Assembly (NCBI RefSeq): GCF_020179835.1
Contig: NZ_JAIUDA010000003.1
Location: 124,001 to 188,000 of the forward strand
Source: Pantoea sp. alder81
GTDB taxonomy: Bacteria > Pseudomonadota > Gammaproteobacteria > Enterobacterales > Enterobacteriaceae
Direction of reading: 5' to 3'
DNA length: 64,000 nucleotides
The notes below the pieces were generated by a model, which did no database searches, was not told the DNA's origin, and saw only the letters and a program-made list of their open reading frames with translations. Positions within the stretch are counted from its first letter, which is position 1. The number at the start of each line of letters is the position of its first letter. The translations under genes were made by a program, and so were the position numbers. This document shows, piece after piece, positions 57,295 to 64,000 of this stretch.

Positions 57295-57300
57295 AAAAAA

Positions 57301-57326
57301 AGCCCGCCGAAATAAATCAGCAGGCT
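57301..57326 (-). terminator. Terminator of thrLABC
   Basis: On the minus strand AGCCTGCTGA and TCGGCGGGCT pair over 10 bp with two G-U pairs, and seven T follow. It lies 24 bases beyond the thrC stop. Confidence 0.85.
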
Positions 57327-57349
57327 TTTTGCAGCAAACGGAACGGGGA

Positions 57350-58636
57350 TTAAGCTTTCATCAAGAACTTACGCAGTTCAGCAAAGTCCGCCGTCATATT
57401 ATGCGACAGCAGTGGCAGCTCAGCGCGCTCTGCCAGCTCTGGCGGCAGCGGCAGTTCCTGACCCAGAATCTCGTCCACGCTCTCTTTGAACTTGGCCGGA
57501 TGCGCGGTGCCGAGGAACAGGCCGAACTCGCCTTCCTGCAGATTGTCACGCAGCATGCGATAGGCAATCGCCGCGTGCGGCTCAGAGATGTAGCCAATTT
57601 CTGCCAGCTCACGCATGGTGGCTTTGGTGGTCTCATCCGATACCGCACCCGACACCAGATCGGTCAGGCGCCAGGTTTTACGACGGAACAGCTCTTCGAC
57701 GCGCGGCCAATTGTTAGGCTGGCTAACGTCCATGGCGTTCGACAGGGTTGCCACTGTCGCATTTGGCAGCCATTCGCCCTTATCAAGGAAGCGTGGCACG
57801 GTGTCGTTAGCGTTGGTGGCAGCGATAAAACGCTTGATCGGCAAGCCGAGGGATTTCGCCAGCAGGCCAGCTGTCAGGTCGCCAAAGTTACCGCTTGGTA
57901 CTGACACCACCAGCTGATTACGCTGCTCTTGCGGCAGCTGCGCCACCGCTTCGAAGTAATAGCAGATCTGCGCCAGCAGACGGCTGATGTTGATTGAGTT
58001 CGCTGAGTTCAGGCCAATCGCCTTCTTCAGCTCTTCATCGTCAAACGCCTGCTTCACCAGCGCCTGGCAGGCATCGAAATCGCCTTCCACTGCGATGGTT
58101 TCAATATTGCCGCCCAGCGTACAGAACAGTTTCTCCTGCAGCGGGCTGATTTTGCCCTGCGGATAGAGAATCACCACGCGCACGTTTTCCATGCCGTAGA
58201 ACGCATGGGCCACGGCTGCACCGGTGTCGCCTGAGGTCGCGGTCAGAATGGTGATCTGCTCATCGGCACCCGACACATAAGAGAGCATCTGCGCCATAAA
58301 ACGGCCGCCGAAGTCTTTGAACGCCAGGGTTGGGCCATGGAACAGTTCGAGGCAGGCCACATCAGCACTGACTTTCGCCACCGGCGCCGGGAAAGCAAAG
58401 GCGTTTTTCACGCGCTCAGCCAGCTGGTGTGCAGCCACTTCATCACCAATATAGGCAGAGAGGATTTTGCTGCTGCGGCTGACGAAATCCATCTCCAGCA
58501 TCGCATCGATGTCGGTCAGTTCGAATTCCGGCAGTTCGAGCGGGAAGAACAGCCCTTGCTGCGAGCCGAGGCCCTGTTTAACGGCCTGAGCAAAACTAAC
58601 CTGCTCGTTGTGATCCTTAAGGTTGTAGAGTTTCAT
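57350..58636 (-). CDS. thrC: Threonine synthase
   Basis: A PLP enzyme turning phosphohomoserine into threonine, 428 residues. The PLP lysine lies in GPTLAFKDFGGRF. TATSGDTGAAVAHAFYG and VPSGNFGDLTAGLLA form the cofactor phosphate and substrate loops. It is the last gene of the thr operon, 3 bp after thrB. Confidence 0.97.
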   Translation of the reverse strand: MKLYNLKDHNEQVSFAQAVKQGLGSQQGLFFPLELPEFELTDIDAMLEMDFVSRSSKILSAYIGDEVAAHQLAERVKNAFAFPAPVAKVSADVACLELFHGPTLAFKDFGGRFMAQMLSYVSGADEQITILTATSGDTGAAVAHAFYGMENVRVVILYPQGKISPLQEKLFCTLGGNIETIAVEGDFDACQALVKQAFDDEELKKAIGLNSANSINISRLLAQICYYFEAVAQLPQEQRNQLVVSVPSGNFGDLTAGLLAKSLGLPIKRFIAATNANDTVPRFLDKGEWLPNATVATLSNAMDVSQPNNWPRVEELFRRKTWRLTDLVSGAVSDETTKATMRELAEIGYISEPHAAIAYRMLRDNLQEGEFGLFLGTAHPAKFKESVDEILGQELPLPPELAERAELPLLSHNMTADFAELRKFLMKA

Positions 58637-58639
58637 GCG

Positions 58640-59569
58640 TTATCCCAAGTTACGTGCGCCAGCCGTATCAAGACGGCAGATATGGACGAAGCCTTCATCG
58701 TTCTGCAGATAGTGCTGGCTCAGCCAGTCTGCCATCCGCTGTGCCGTTGCCATCTCGTTGCAAACGGCGAAAAGTGTCGGGCCGGAGCCCGAAATACCGC
58801 AAGCCAGTGCGCCGATATCGGCCGCCGCTTTACGCGCGTCGGCAAAGCCTGGCAGCAGCTTGGTGCGGTAAGGTTCGGCAATCACATCCTGCATCAGTTT
58901 AGCTGCCAGCAGCGGCTGACGGGTATGACAGGCGTGAATAAAGCCGGATAACAGGCGGCCATGCTTGATGGCATCTTCTTTGCGGTACTGTGCAGGCAGA
59001 ATCGCGCGCGCTTCTGCGGTCGAGACTTTGATGCCCGGATACGCCATCACCCACAGCCAGTCTTCAAAGCACGGCACCTCCTGACTGATGATCCCGTTCT
59101 CTTCAATCATCAGCTGCACACCGCCGAGGAAGCATGGCGCGACGTTATCAAAGTGCACGCTGCCGGAGATACGCCCTTCCAGTTCGCCCATCAAGGCCAA
59201 CAGTTCGGTATCGCTCAACGGCTTGCCGCAGAACTCGTTCATCGCCATCAAACCGGCCACCACCGAGCAGGCGCTGGAACCCAGGCCTGAACCGATCGGC
59301 ATGTTCTTTTCCAGCGTCATCGCCACCGGAACCTGTTTACCAATCGCCTGGCAGAAACGTTCCCAGCACTGATAAACGATGTTCTCTTGCGGATTGGTGG
59401 GCAGCTTGCTGACAAAGCGCCCGGTGTTCACCAGGCTGAAGCTGTCGGCCGCTTCGACTGATACGCAGTCACCCAACAGGGTGCCATCCACCGGCGAAAC
59501 CGCCGCGCCCAGCACATCAAAGCCGACGCTGACGTTACCTATCGAGGCCGGTGCATAAATTTTTACCAT
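58640..59569 (-). CDS. thrB: Homoserine kinase
   Basis: A GHMP-family kinase phosphorylating homoserine, 309 residues. The GHMP ATP loop is [17 protein letters not shown], with [15 protein letters not shown] at the N-terminus and [11 protein letters not shown] near the end. The second of two ATGs (59569) is chosen: it is 7 nt from GGGAG and gives MVKIYAPAS, as in E. coli (310 residues). The first ATG overlaps the thrA stop. Confidence 0.96.
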   Translation of the reverse strand: MVKIYAPASIGNVSVGFDVLGAAVSPVDGTLLGDCVSVEAADSFSLVNTGRFVSKLPTNPQENIVYQCWERFCQAIGKQVPVAMTLEKNMPIGSGLGSSACSVVAGLMAMNEFCGKPLSDTELLALMGELEGRISGSVHFDNVAPCFLGGVQLMIEENGIISQEVPCFEDWLWVMAYPGIKVSTAEARAILPAQYRKEDAIKHGRLLSGFIHACHTRQPLLAAKLMQDVIAEPYRTKLLPGFADARKAAADIGALACGISGSGPTLFAVCNEMATAQRMADWLSQHYLQNDEGFVHICRLDTAGARNLG

Positions 59570-59571
59570 CA

Positions 59572-62034
59572 TCAAACTCCCAACTTCCACGACAGTGTAC
59601 GCAGCAAGTCAGCAAATACGCCGGCCGCTGTGACATCATTCCCCGCGCCGTATCCACGCAGAACCAGCGGGATCGGCTGATAATAGCGGCTGTAAAACGC
59701 CAGCGCGTTCTCGCCGTTCTTCACTTTGTACAGCGGATCGTTACCGTCCACCGCATCGATTTTCACTTTGCAGACGCCGCCTTCTTCAATGGCGCCCACG
59801 AAGCGTAACACTTTACCTTCATCACGCGCTTTGGCAACGCGGGCGGCAAAGGCATCGTCCAGTTCCGGCAGGCGCGCCATAAACTGCTCAACGTCGGCGA
59901 TGTCAGTGAGTTCAGCGGGCAGCAGCGGCTCAATCTCGATATCGCTCAGCTCCAGCTGATGGCCCGCTTCACGCGCCAGAATCAGCAGCTTGCGCGCCAC
60001 GTCGGTGCCCGAAAGATCGTCTCGCGGATCCGGCTCGGTGAAGCCCATCTCACGCGCCGTTTTGGTGGCTTCCGACAGCGAAACGCCTTCATCGAGCTTG
60101 CCGAAAATAAAGGAGAGCGAACCGGAGAGGATACCGGAGAATTTGATCAGCTCGTCACCGGCATTCAGCAGATTTTGCAGGTTTTCGATCACCGGCAGGC
60201 CAGCACCGACGTTGGTGTCATAAAGGAACTTACGACGCGACTTGGCCGCGGCCGCACGCATCTGCTGATAGTAATTCCACGACGAGGTGTTGGCCTTTTT
60301 GTTCGGCGTCACCACGTGGAAGCCTTCGGCAAGGAAATCGGCATACTGATCGGCAACCGCCTGGCTGGAGGTACAGTCCACAATCACCGGGTTCAGCAGG
60401 TGATACTCTTTCACCAGACGCATCAGACGGCCCAGATTAAACGGGTCTTTAGCTTCACTCAGCGCGCCTTTCCAGTTGCTGAGATCGATGCCGTGCACGT
60501 TGGTTAACAGCGCGCGCGAATTGGCGATGCCGCACACGCGCAGGTCGATATGCTTCTCTTTCAGCCACGCTTGTTGACGATGCAGCTGCTCCAGCAACGC
60601 CGCGCCGACACCGCCGACACCGACCACGAACACTTCGATCACCTGATCGGTGGCGAACAACATCTGATGTACCACGCGCACGCCGGTGGTGACTTCATCA
60701 TTGCTCACCACCACAGAGATGGAACGCTCAGAGGAACCCTGTGCAATCGCCACGATATTGATGTTGGCACGCGCCAGCGCCGAGAAGAATTTGGCGGAGA
60801 TACCGCGCAAGGTGCGCATGCCATCGCCGACCACAGAAATCACCGCCAGCTGCTCCAGCACATCGAGCGGATCCAGCAGGCCATCTTTTAACTCCAGATA
60901 GAACTCTTCTTCTAATACGCGGCGGGCACGAGCCTGCTCGCTTTGCGGTACGCAGAAGCTGATGCTGTATTCGGAAGAGGATTGGGTGATCAGCACCACC
61001 GAGATACCGGTGCGCGACATCGCGGCAAACACACGCGCCGCCATGCCGACCATGCCTTTCATGCCAGGGCCGGAGACGTTGAACATCGCCATGTTGTTGA
61101 GGTTAGTGATGCCTTTAACCGGGTTCTCATCCAGCTCGCCCTCGCCACCGATTAAGGTGCCGGGCGCTTGCGGGTTGGCGGTATTTTTGATCAGGCAAGG
61201 AATCTGGAACTGGGCAATCGGCGCGATGGTACGTGGATGCAACACTTTCGCACCGAAGTAAGAGAGCTCCATCGCTTCCTGATAGGACATCGACTTCAGC
61301 AGTCGTGCATCCGGCACCTGGCGTGGATCGCAGGTATAAACACCGTCAACATCAGTCCAGATTTCACAGCAGTCCGCACGCAAGCAGGCTGCCAGCACCG
61401 CTGCCGAGTAGTCAGAGCCATTACGGCCCAGCACCACCAGTTCGCCCTTCTCGTTACCGGCTGTGAAACCGGCCATCAGGATCATGTGATCGGCAGGGAT
61501 CTGGCTGGCGGCAATGCGGCGGGTGGATTCGGCGATATCGACCGTGGATTCGAGGTAGTGACCAACGGCCAGCAGTTTCTCCACCGGATCGATCACCGTG
61601 ACTTTATGGCCGCGCGCCTGCAGCAGCGCTTCCATAATGGCGATAGAGAGCTTCTCACCACGGCAGATGATGGCGGCATTCACCGCATCCGGGCACTGGC
61701 CCAGCAGGCTGATGCCGTGCAGCACTTGTTTCAGCTGGGCAAATTCCAGCTCGATGCGGGTTTTTAGTCCATCATAATCGAAGCCCGGCTGAGCCTCCGC
61801 CAGGCCCTGCAGCAGATCGGCAAAAATACGTTCGGCATCGCTGATATTCGTCAGTGCGTCCTGACCGCTGATGGTTTTCTCAATCATCGCCACCAGATGA
61901 TTGGTGATTTTCGCTGGCGCAGAGAGCACCGTGGCAACCTGTCCCTGTTGCGCGTTGCTTTCCAGAATATCTGCCACGCGGAGAAAACGTTCCGCATTGG
62001 CTACTGAGGTTCCGCCGAATTTCAGCACTCGCAT
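59572..62034 (-). CDS. thrA: Bifunctional aspartokinase I / homoserine dehydrogenase I
   Basis: An 820-residue fusion doing the first and third steps of threonine synthesis. The N-terminal aspartokinase starts [20 protein letters not shown] domains lie near 320-460 ([15 protein letters not shown]). The C-terminal homoserine dehydrogenase shows the Rossmann loop [14 protein letters not shown] and [17 protein letters not shown]. In E. coli this enzyme is inhibited by threonine. It is preceded by the thrL leader and attenuator. Confidence 0.98.
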   Translation of the reverse strand: MRVLKFGGTSVANAERFLRVADILESNAQQGQVATVLSAPAKITNHLVAMIEKTISGQDALTNISDAERIFADLLQGLAEAQPGFDYDGLKTRIELEFAQLKQVLHGISLLGQCPDAVNAAIICRGEKLSIAIMEALLQARGHKVTVIDPVEKLLAVGHYLESTVDIAESTRRIAASQIPADHMILMAGFTAGNEKGELVVLGRNGSDYSAAVLAACLRADCCEIWTDVDGVYTCDPRQVPDARLLKSMSYQEAMELSYFGAKVLHPRTIAPIAQFQIPCLIKNTANPQAPGTLIGGEGELDENPVKGITNLNNMAMFNVSGPGMKGMVGMAARVFAAMSRTGISVVLITQSSSEYSISFCVPQSEQARARRVLEEEFYLELKDGLLDPLDVLEQLAVISVVGDGMRTLRGISAKFFSALARANINIVAIAQGSSERSISVVVSNDEVTTGVRVVHQMLFATDQVIEVFVVGVGGVGAALLEQLHRQQAWLKEKHIDLRVCGIANSRALLTNVHGIDLSNWKGALSEAKDPFNLGRLMRLVKEYHLLNPVIVDCTSSQAVADQYADFLAEGFHVVTPNKKANTSSWNYYQQMRAAAAKSRRKFLYDTNVGAGLPVIENLQNLLNAGDELIKFSGILSGSLSFIFGKLDEGVSLSEATKTAREMGFTEPDPRDDLSGTDVARKLLILAREAGHQLELSDIEIEPLLPAELTDIADVEQFMARLPELDDAFAARVAKARDEGKVLRFVGAIEEGGVCKVKIDAVDGNDPLYKVKNGENALAFYSRYYQPIPLVLRGYGAGNDVTAAGVFADLLRTLSWKLGV

Positions 62035-62061
62035 GATTGAAGCTCTCCTGAATTTTTGCCG

Positions 62062-62093
62062 AAAAAAAAGCCCGCACTGTTTAGGTGCGGGCT
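62062..62093 (-). terminator. thr operon attenuator (leader terminator)
   Basis: The stem AGCCCGCAC / GTGCGGGCT (62069-62077 with 62085-62093) is followed by eight T on the minus strand, between thrL and thrA. Ribosome stalling on the Thr/Ile codons of thrL would prevent this hairpin from forming, as established for E. coli. Confidence 0.9.
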
Positions 62094-62118
62094 TTTTTCT
62101 TTGTTTTTCCTGTATGCG

Positions 62119-62190
62119 TCAGCCCGCACCGTTACCTGTGGTAATGGTGGTGGTAATAATAATTGTGGTGTTCAGGCTGAGATTACGCAT
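62119..62190 (-). CDS. thrL: thr operon leader peptide
   Basis: A 23-residue peptide reading MRNLSLNTTIIITTTITTGNGAG. It has eight Thr and five Ile codons... of which the block TTIIITTTITT is the sensing stretch. The C-terminus GNGAG matches E. coli ThrL, but the N-terminus differs (MRNLSLN against MKRIS). It serves transcription attenuation by threonyl- and isoleucyl-tRNA supply. By direct count of the peptide there are seven Thr and four Ile; use these lower counts. Confidence 0.92.
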   Translation of the reverse strand: MRNLSLNTTIIITTTITTGNGAG

Positions 62191-62233
62191 TTAGATTTTT
62201 CTGTCTGTCTTTGTCTTGTCCGTCTGCCTTCCA

Positions 62234-62262
62234 GAATTAAAGCAAAGGGCACGTTAAGTCAA
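62234..62262 (-). promoter_or_regulatory. thr operon promoter
   Basis: On the minus strand TTGACT (62262-62257) and TAATTC (62239-62234) are separated by 17 bp, about 45 bp before thrL. The -35 is the same hexamer as in E. coli. Confidence 0.7.
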
Positions 62263-62339
62263 CGAATTTGTCTTAGCCACAGTTTAGCCACTGCTGCGCA
62301 GAGTTCGGTTTCTGCGCACAAATCATATCGGGATCGTTC

Positions 62340-62367
62340 GACAGATCGCCCTGTTTCCCGATCTGTC
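62340..62367. repeat. Inverted repeat between yjtD and the thr promoter
   Basis: Perfect 9-bp arms GACAGATCG / CGATCTGTC enclose a 10-nt loop, 25 bases past the yjtD stop. There is no T-run on either side, so if it terminates yjtD it does so weakly; a protein-binding site is also possible. Confidence 0.45.
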
Positions 62368-62391
62368 ACTATTAAAACCGATATTCACCGA

Positions 62392-63081
62392 TTATTTATC
62401 TATAAGTTTTTTTTCTACGTCGTGCAGCAGGCGATGCAGCATGGCGCTATCGCGCTGCTCAAGCAGGCCGATACGCTGATCGATCCAGTCCGCCATTTTG
62501 GCATCATCGCTGACATCCAGCTTCACCAGTAGTTGATGGAAGCGTTCGCGCAGCGCCTGCAGCTGATGTTCGTTGGCCACTTCTTTCACTTCTGCCGCCA
62601 CCTGATTCAGCGCCGACAGCTGATAGCAGTACACCATCACTGCCTGCCCCAGGTTGAGCGAAGGGTAATCATTGGCCATCGGAATGCCGGTCAGTAAATC
62701 GACCTGATCCAGCTCTTCATTGGTTAAGCCACTGTCCTCACGTCCAAACACCAGCGCGATACGACTCAGCCACTGACGTTTCTCCTGCAGGATGGTTTCT
62801 ACCTGTTCGGGCGTGGCGTAGTAGCGAAACTTCGCACGACTGCGTGCCGTGGTGGCGACCGAGAAATCGACATCGGCCAGCGCCTCACTCAGCGTGGCGT
62901 AGGTTTTGACGTTATCAAGAATCTCCCCGGCACCGTGTGCAACGCGACGCGCAGCCGGGTCTTGCCAGGCGTCACTGGCGACAATGCGCAGTTCGCTAAA
63001 ACCCATGGTTTTCATGGCACGAGCGGCCGCGCCGATATTTTCCGGACGGGCGGGTGAGACTAGGATCAGGGGGAAATGCAT
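62392..63081 (-). CDS. yjtD: Putative tRNA/rRNA methyltransferase YjtD (SPOUT, TrmH/TrmJ-like)
   Basis: A 229-residue SPOUT-class methyltransferase. The three SpoU motifs are visible: LVSPARPENIGAAARAMKTMG, ALVFGREDSGLTNEEL, and IPMANDYPSLNLGQAVMVYCYQL. It is the orthologue by position and sequence of E. coli YjtD (LasT), next to thrL and arcA. The C-terminal helical part (about 165-229) resembles TrmJ. The RNA target is not known. Confidence 0.85.
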   Translation of the reverse strand: MHFPLILVSPARPENIGAAARAMKTMGFSELRIVASDAWQDPAARRVAHGAGEILDNVKTYATLSEALADVDFSVATTARSRAKFRYYATPEQVETILQEKRQWLSRIALVFGREDSGLTNEELDQVDLLTGIPMANDYPSLNLGQAVMVYCYQLSALNQVAAEVKEVANEHQLQALRERFHQLLVKLDVSDDAKMADWIDQRIGLLEQRDSAMLHRLLHDVEKKLIDK

Positions 63082-63690
63082 GATTTTTCCATCGAACTGT
63101 TAACAACTCGCCCTATGTTGGCATGCAGTGGCAAAAATACCAACCGCAGGGGCAAGAGAAAATAAGATGTTAAGGATGTTAAAAGAGGATAAAAGCCATG
63201 GGGAGAAGATATTGTGGGATATAACTAAAATTTCCACGCTTATTTAATATAAATCTATTGTTTTTCATATTATTAAAATATTATTTCCTGCAGGTTTTAG
63301 TTTTACCGTTATGCAGCCAAAATGTAGCAAAAATGCTGCTTTTTGTGAGCTAAGCTGGCATTCCTGGAGAAGTTTTTCATAAAAGTGTTAACGTGCTACA
63401 CTTGCATTTGATATAAGTCAACGAAGCGTTGTTTTTATGCTTATCGGTTGTTGTTGGTGCTGTTAGGTTGCTGTTAATACGGTTAGGATAAGCGCCATTC
63501 CGATACCCACGGGGCACGCAAATATTCATCCTGACTGGCTGAGCTAACACTGAAGTTGACATAGATGGATGGTGTATTCCGAAGATTATTTCGTACACCG
63601 GTTGCGTAAGGCACGCTGTTTTGATGAACAGTAAACGCAGCCATCGTACGCCCTGTTTTCGATTTGTTGGCAAATTTTAGGTAGCGAAAC
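63082..63690. other. Intergenic region between yjtD and arcA
   Basis: About 600 bp between divergent genes. The yjtD half is A+T-rich. The arcA half is the expected long leader of arcA. E. coli carries the small yjjY here on the yjtD strand; the open frames at this place show no convincing similarity to it, so I do not call one. An FNR-like site lies at 63408-63421. Confidence 0.5.
63408..63421 (+). promoter_or_regulatory. FNR-like site upstream of arcA
   Basis: TTGAT-ATAA-GTCAA differs from the FNR consensus TTGATnnnnATCAA at one base. It lies about 270 bp before the arcA start. In E. coli, anaerobic activation of arcA by FNR is established; its use here is inferred. Confidence 0.45.
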
Positions 63691-64000
63691 ATGCAGACCC
63701 CGCACATTCTTATCGTTGAAGACGAACTGGTCACGCGTAACACCCTCAAAAGTATTTTTGAGGCGGAAGGTTACGTGGTCTATGAAGCCACCGACGGCGC
63801 CGAGATGCATCAGGTTTTGACGGAAAATGACGTCAATCTGGTGATCATGGATATCAACCTGCCAGGCAAAAACGGTTTGCTGCTGGCACGCGAATTGCGT
63901 GAACAAGCAAACGTTGCGCTGATGTTCCTGACGGGTCGTGATAATGAAGTGGATAAAATCCTCGGCCTGGAAATTGGCGCCGATGATTACATCACCAAGC
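63691..64000 (+). CDS. arcA: Response regulator ArcA, N-terminal part only
   Basis: The aerobic/anaerobic redox regulator phosphorylated by ArcB. The 103 codons up to the window edge cover the receiver domain. They begin [19 protein letters not shown] (acidic pocket E10/D11), the phospho-acceptor Asp is in [13 protein letters not shown] (Asp54), the conserved Thr is in MFLTGRD, and [15 protein letters not shown] sequence stands at the edge. A TAGG ribosome site lies 9 nt upstream. The DNA-binding domain lies beyond the window. Confidence 0.96.
   Translation, partial: MQTPHILIVEDELVTRNTLKSIFEAEGYVVYEATDGAEMHQVLTENDVNLVIMDINLPGKNGLLLARELREQANVALMFLTGRDNEVDKILGLEIGADDYITK

Noticed and set aside
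24700-57300. tRNA gene, integrase or flanking direct repeats marking the T6SS as a mobile island
   Set aside because: None could be seen at either border; the borders are ordinary intergenic sequence with terminators.
63377-63749. Small minus-strand open frames before arcA as a yjjY homologue
   Set aside because: The position fits yjjY, but the translated sequences show no convincing similarity and parts overlap arcA; the evidence is too weak for a gene call.

Overview
The window is chromosomal DNA of an enterobacterium. The end running thrA-thrB-thrC, yaaA, talB, mog, dnaK-dnaJ, nhaA-nhaR, rpsT, ribF-ileS-lspA-fkpB-ispH, dapB, carA-carB, folA, apaH is the familiar Escherichia coli thr-to-apaH order, and arcA-yjtD-thrL sits at the other end. 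Protein sequences are close to, but not the same as, E. coli. The cai/fix/kef genes that E. coli carries between folA and carB are absent and a general porin stands there instead. This fits Erwiniaceae (Pantoea/Erwinia-like), although genus is an inference.

Bases 1-24700 are core genome: the 3' end of apaH, folA, a porin, the carAB operon with ArgR boxes and a RutR-type operator, dapB, the ribF-ileS-lspA-fkpB-ispH operon, divergent rpsT (UUG start), nhaA and nhaR, dnaK-dnaJ behind a sigma-32 promoter, a major-facilitator symporter, mog, talB and divergent yaaA. Bases 57300-64000 are core again: thrLABC with leader-peptide attenuation, the methyltransferase yjtD, and the first third of arcA.

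Between yaaA and thrC lies a type VI secretion system (T6SS) island (about 24.8-56.6 kb), entirely on the minus strand. All 13 core components can be named: tssB-tssC-tssK-tssL, a TssL-like/OmpA-domain anchor protein, hcp, clpV and vgrG at the promoter-proximal end, and tssM-DUF3592-tssA-tssF-tssG-tssJ-tssE at the distal end. Spliced between vgrG and tssM is an A+T-rich cargo block (35.2-44.9 kb).

The cargo block holds two effector modules. First, directly behind vgrG, comes a 752-residue protein of unrecognised family with glycine-rich hydrophobic segments. Four tandem lipoproteins with a formylglycine-generating-enzyme (FGE/SUMF1) fold follow it. They fall into two subfamilies that alternate, as if a two-gene unit had been duplicated, all carry Asp at +2 of the lipobox (inner-membrane retention), and all lack the FGE catalytic cysteine pair. 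I read them as an immunity array. Second comes a PAAR-DUF2235 (Tle1-like) lipase with two DUF2931-like periplasmic proteins. Between those two lies a decayed copy of the lipase 3' end, which records a tandem duplication of the effector-end/immunity unit. The first module is the best candidate for an undescribed system here.
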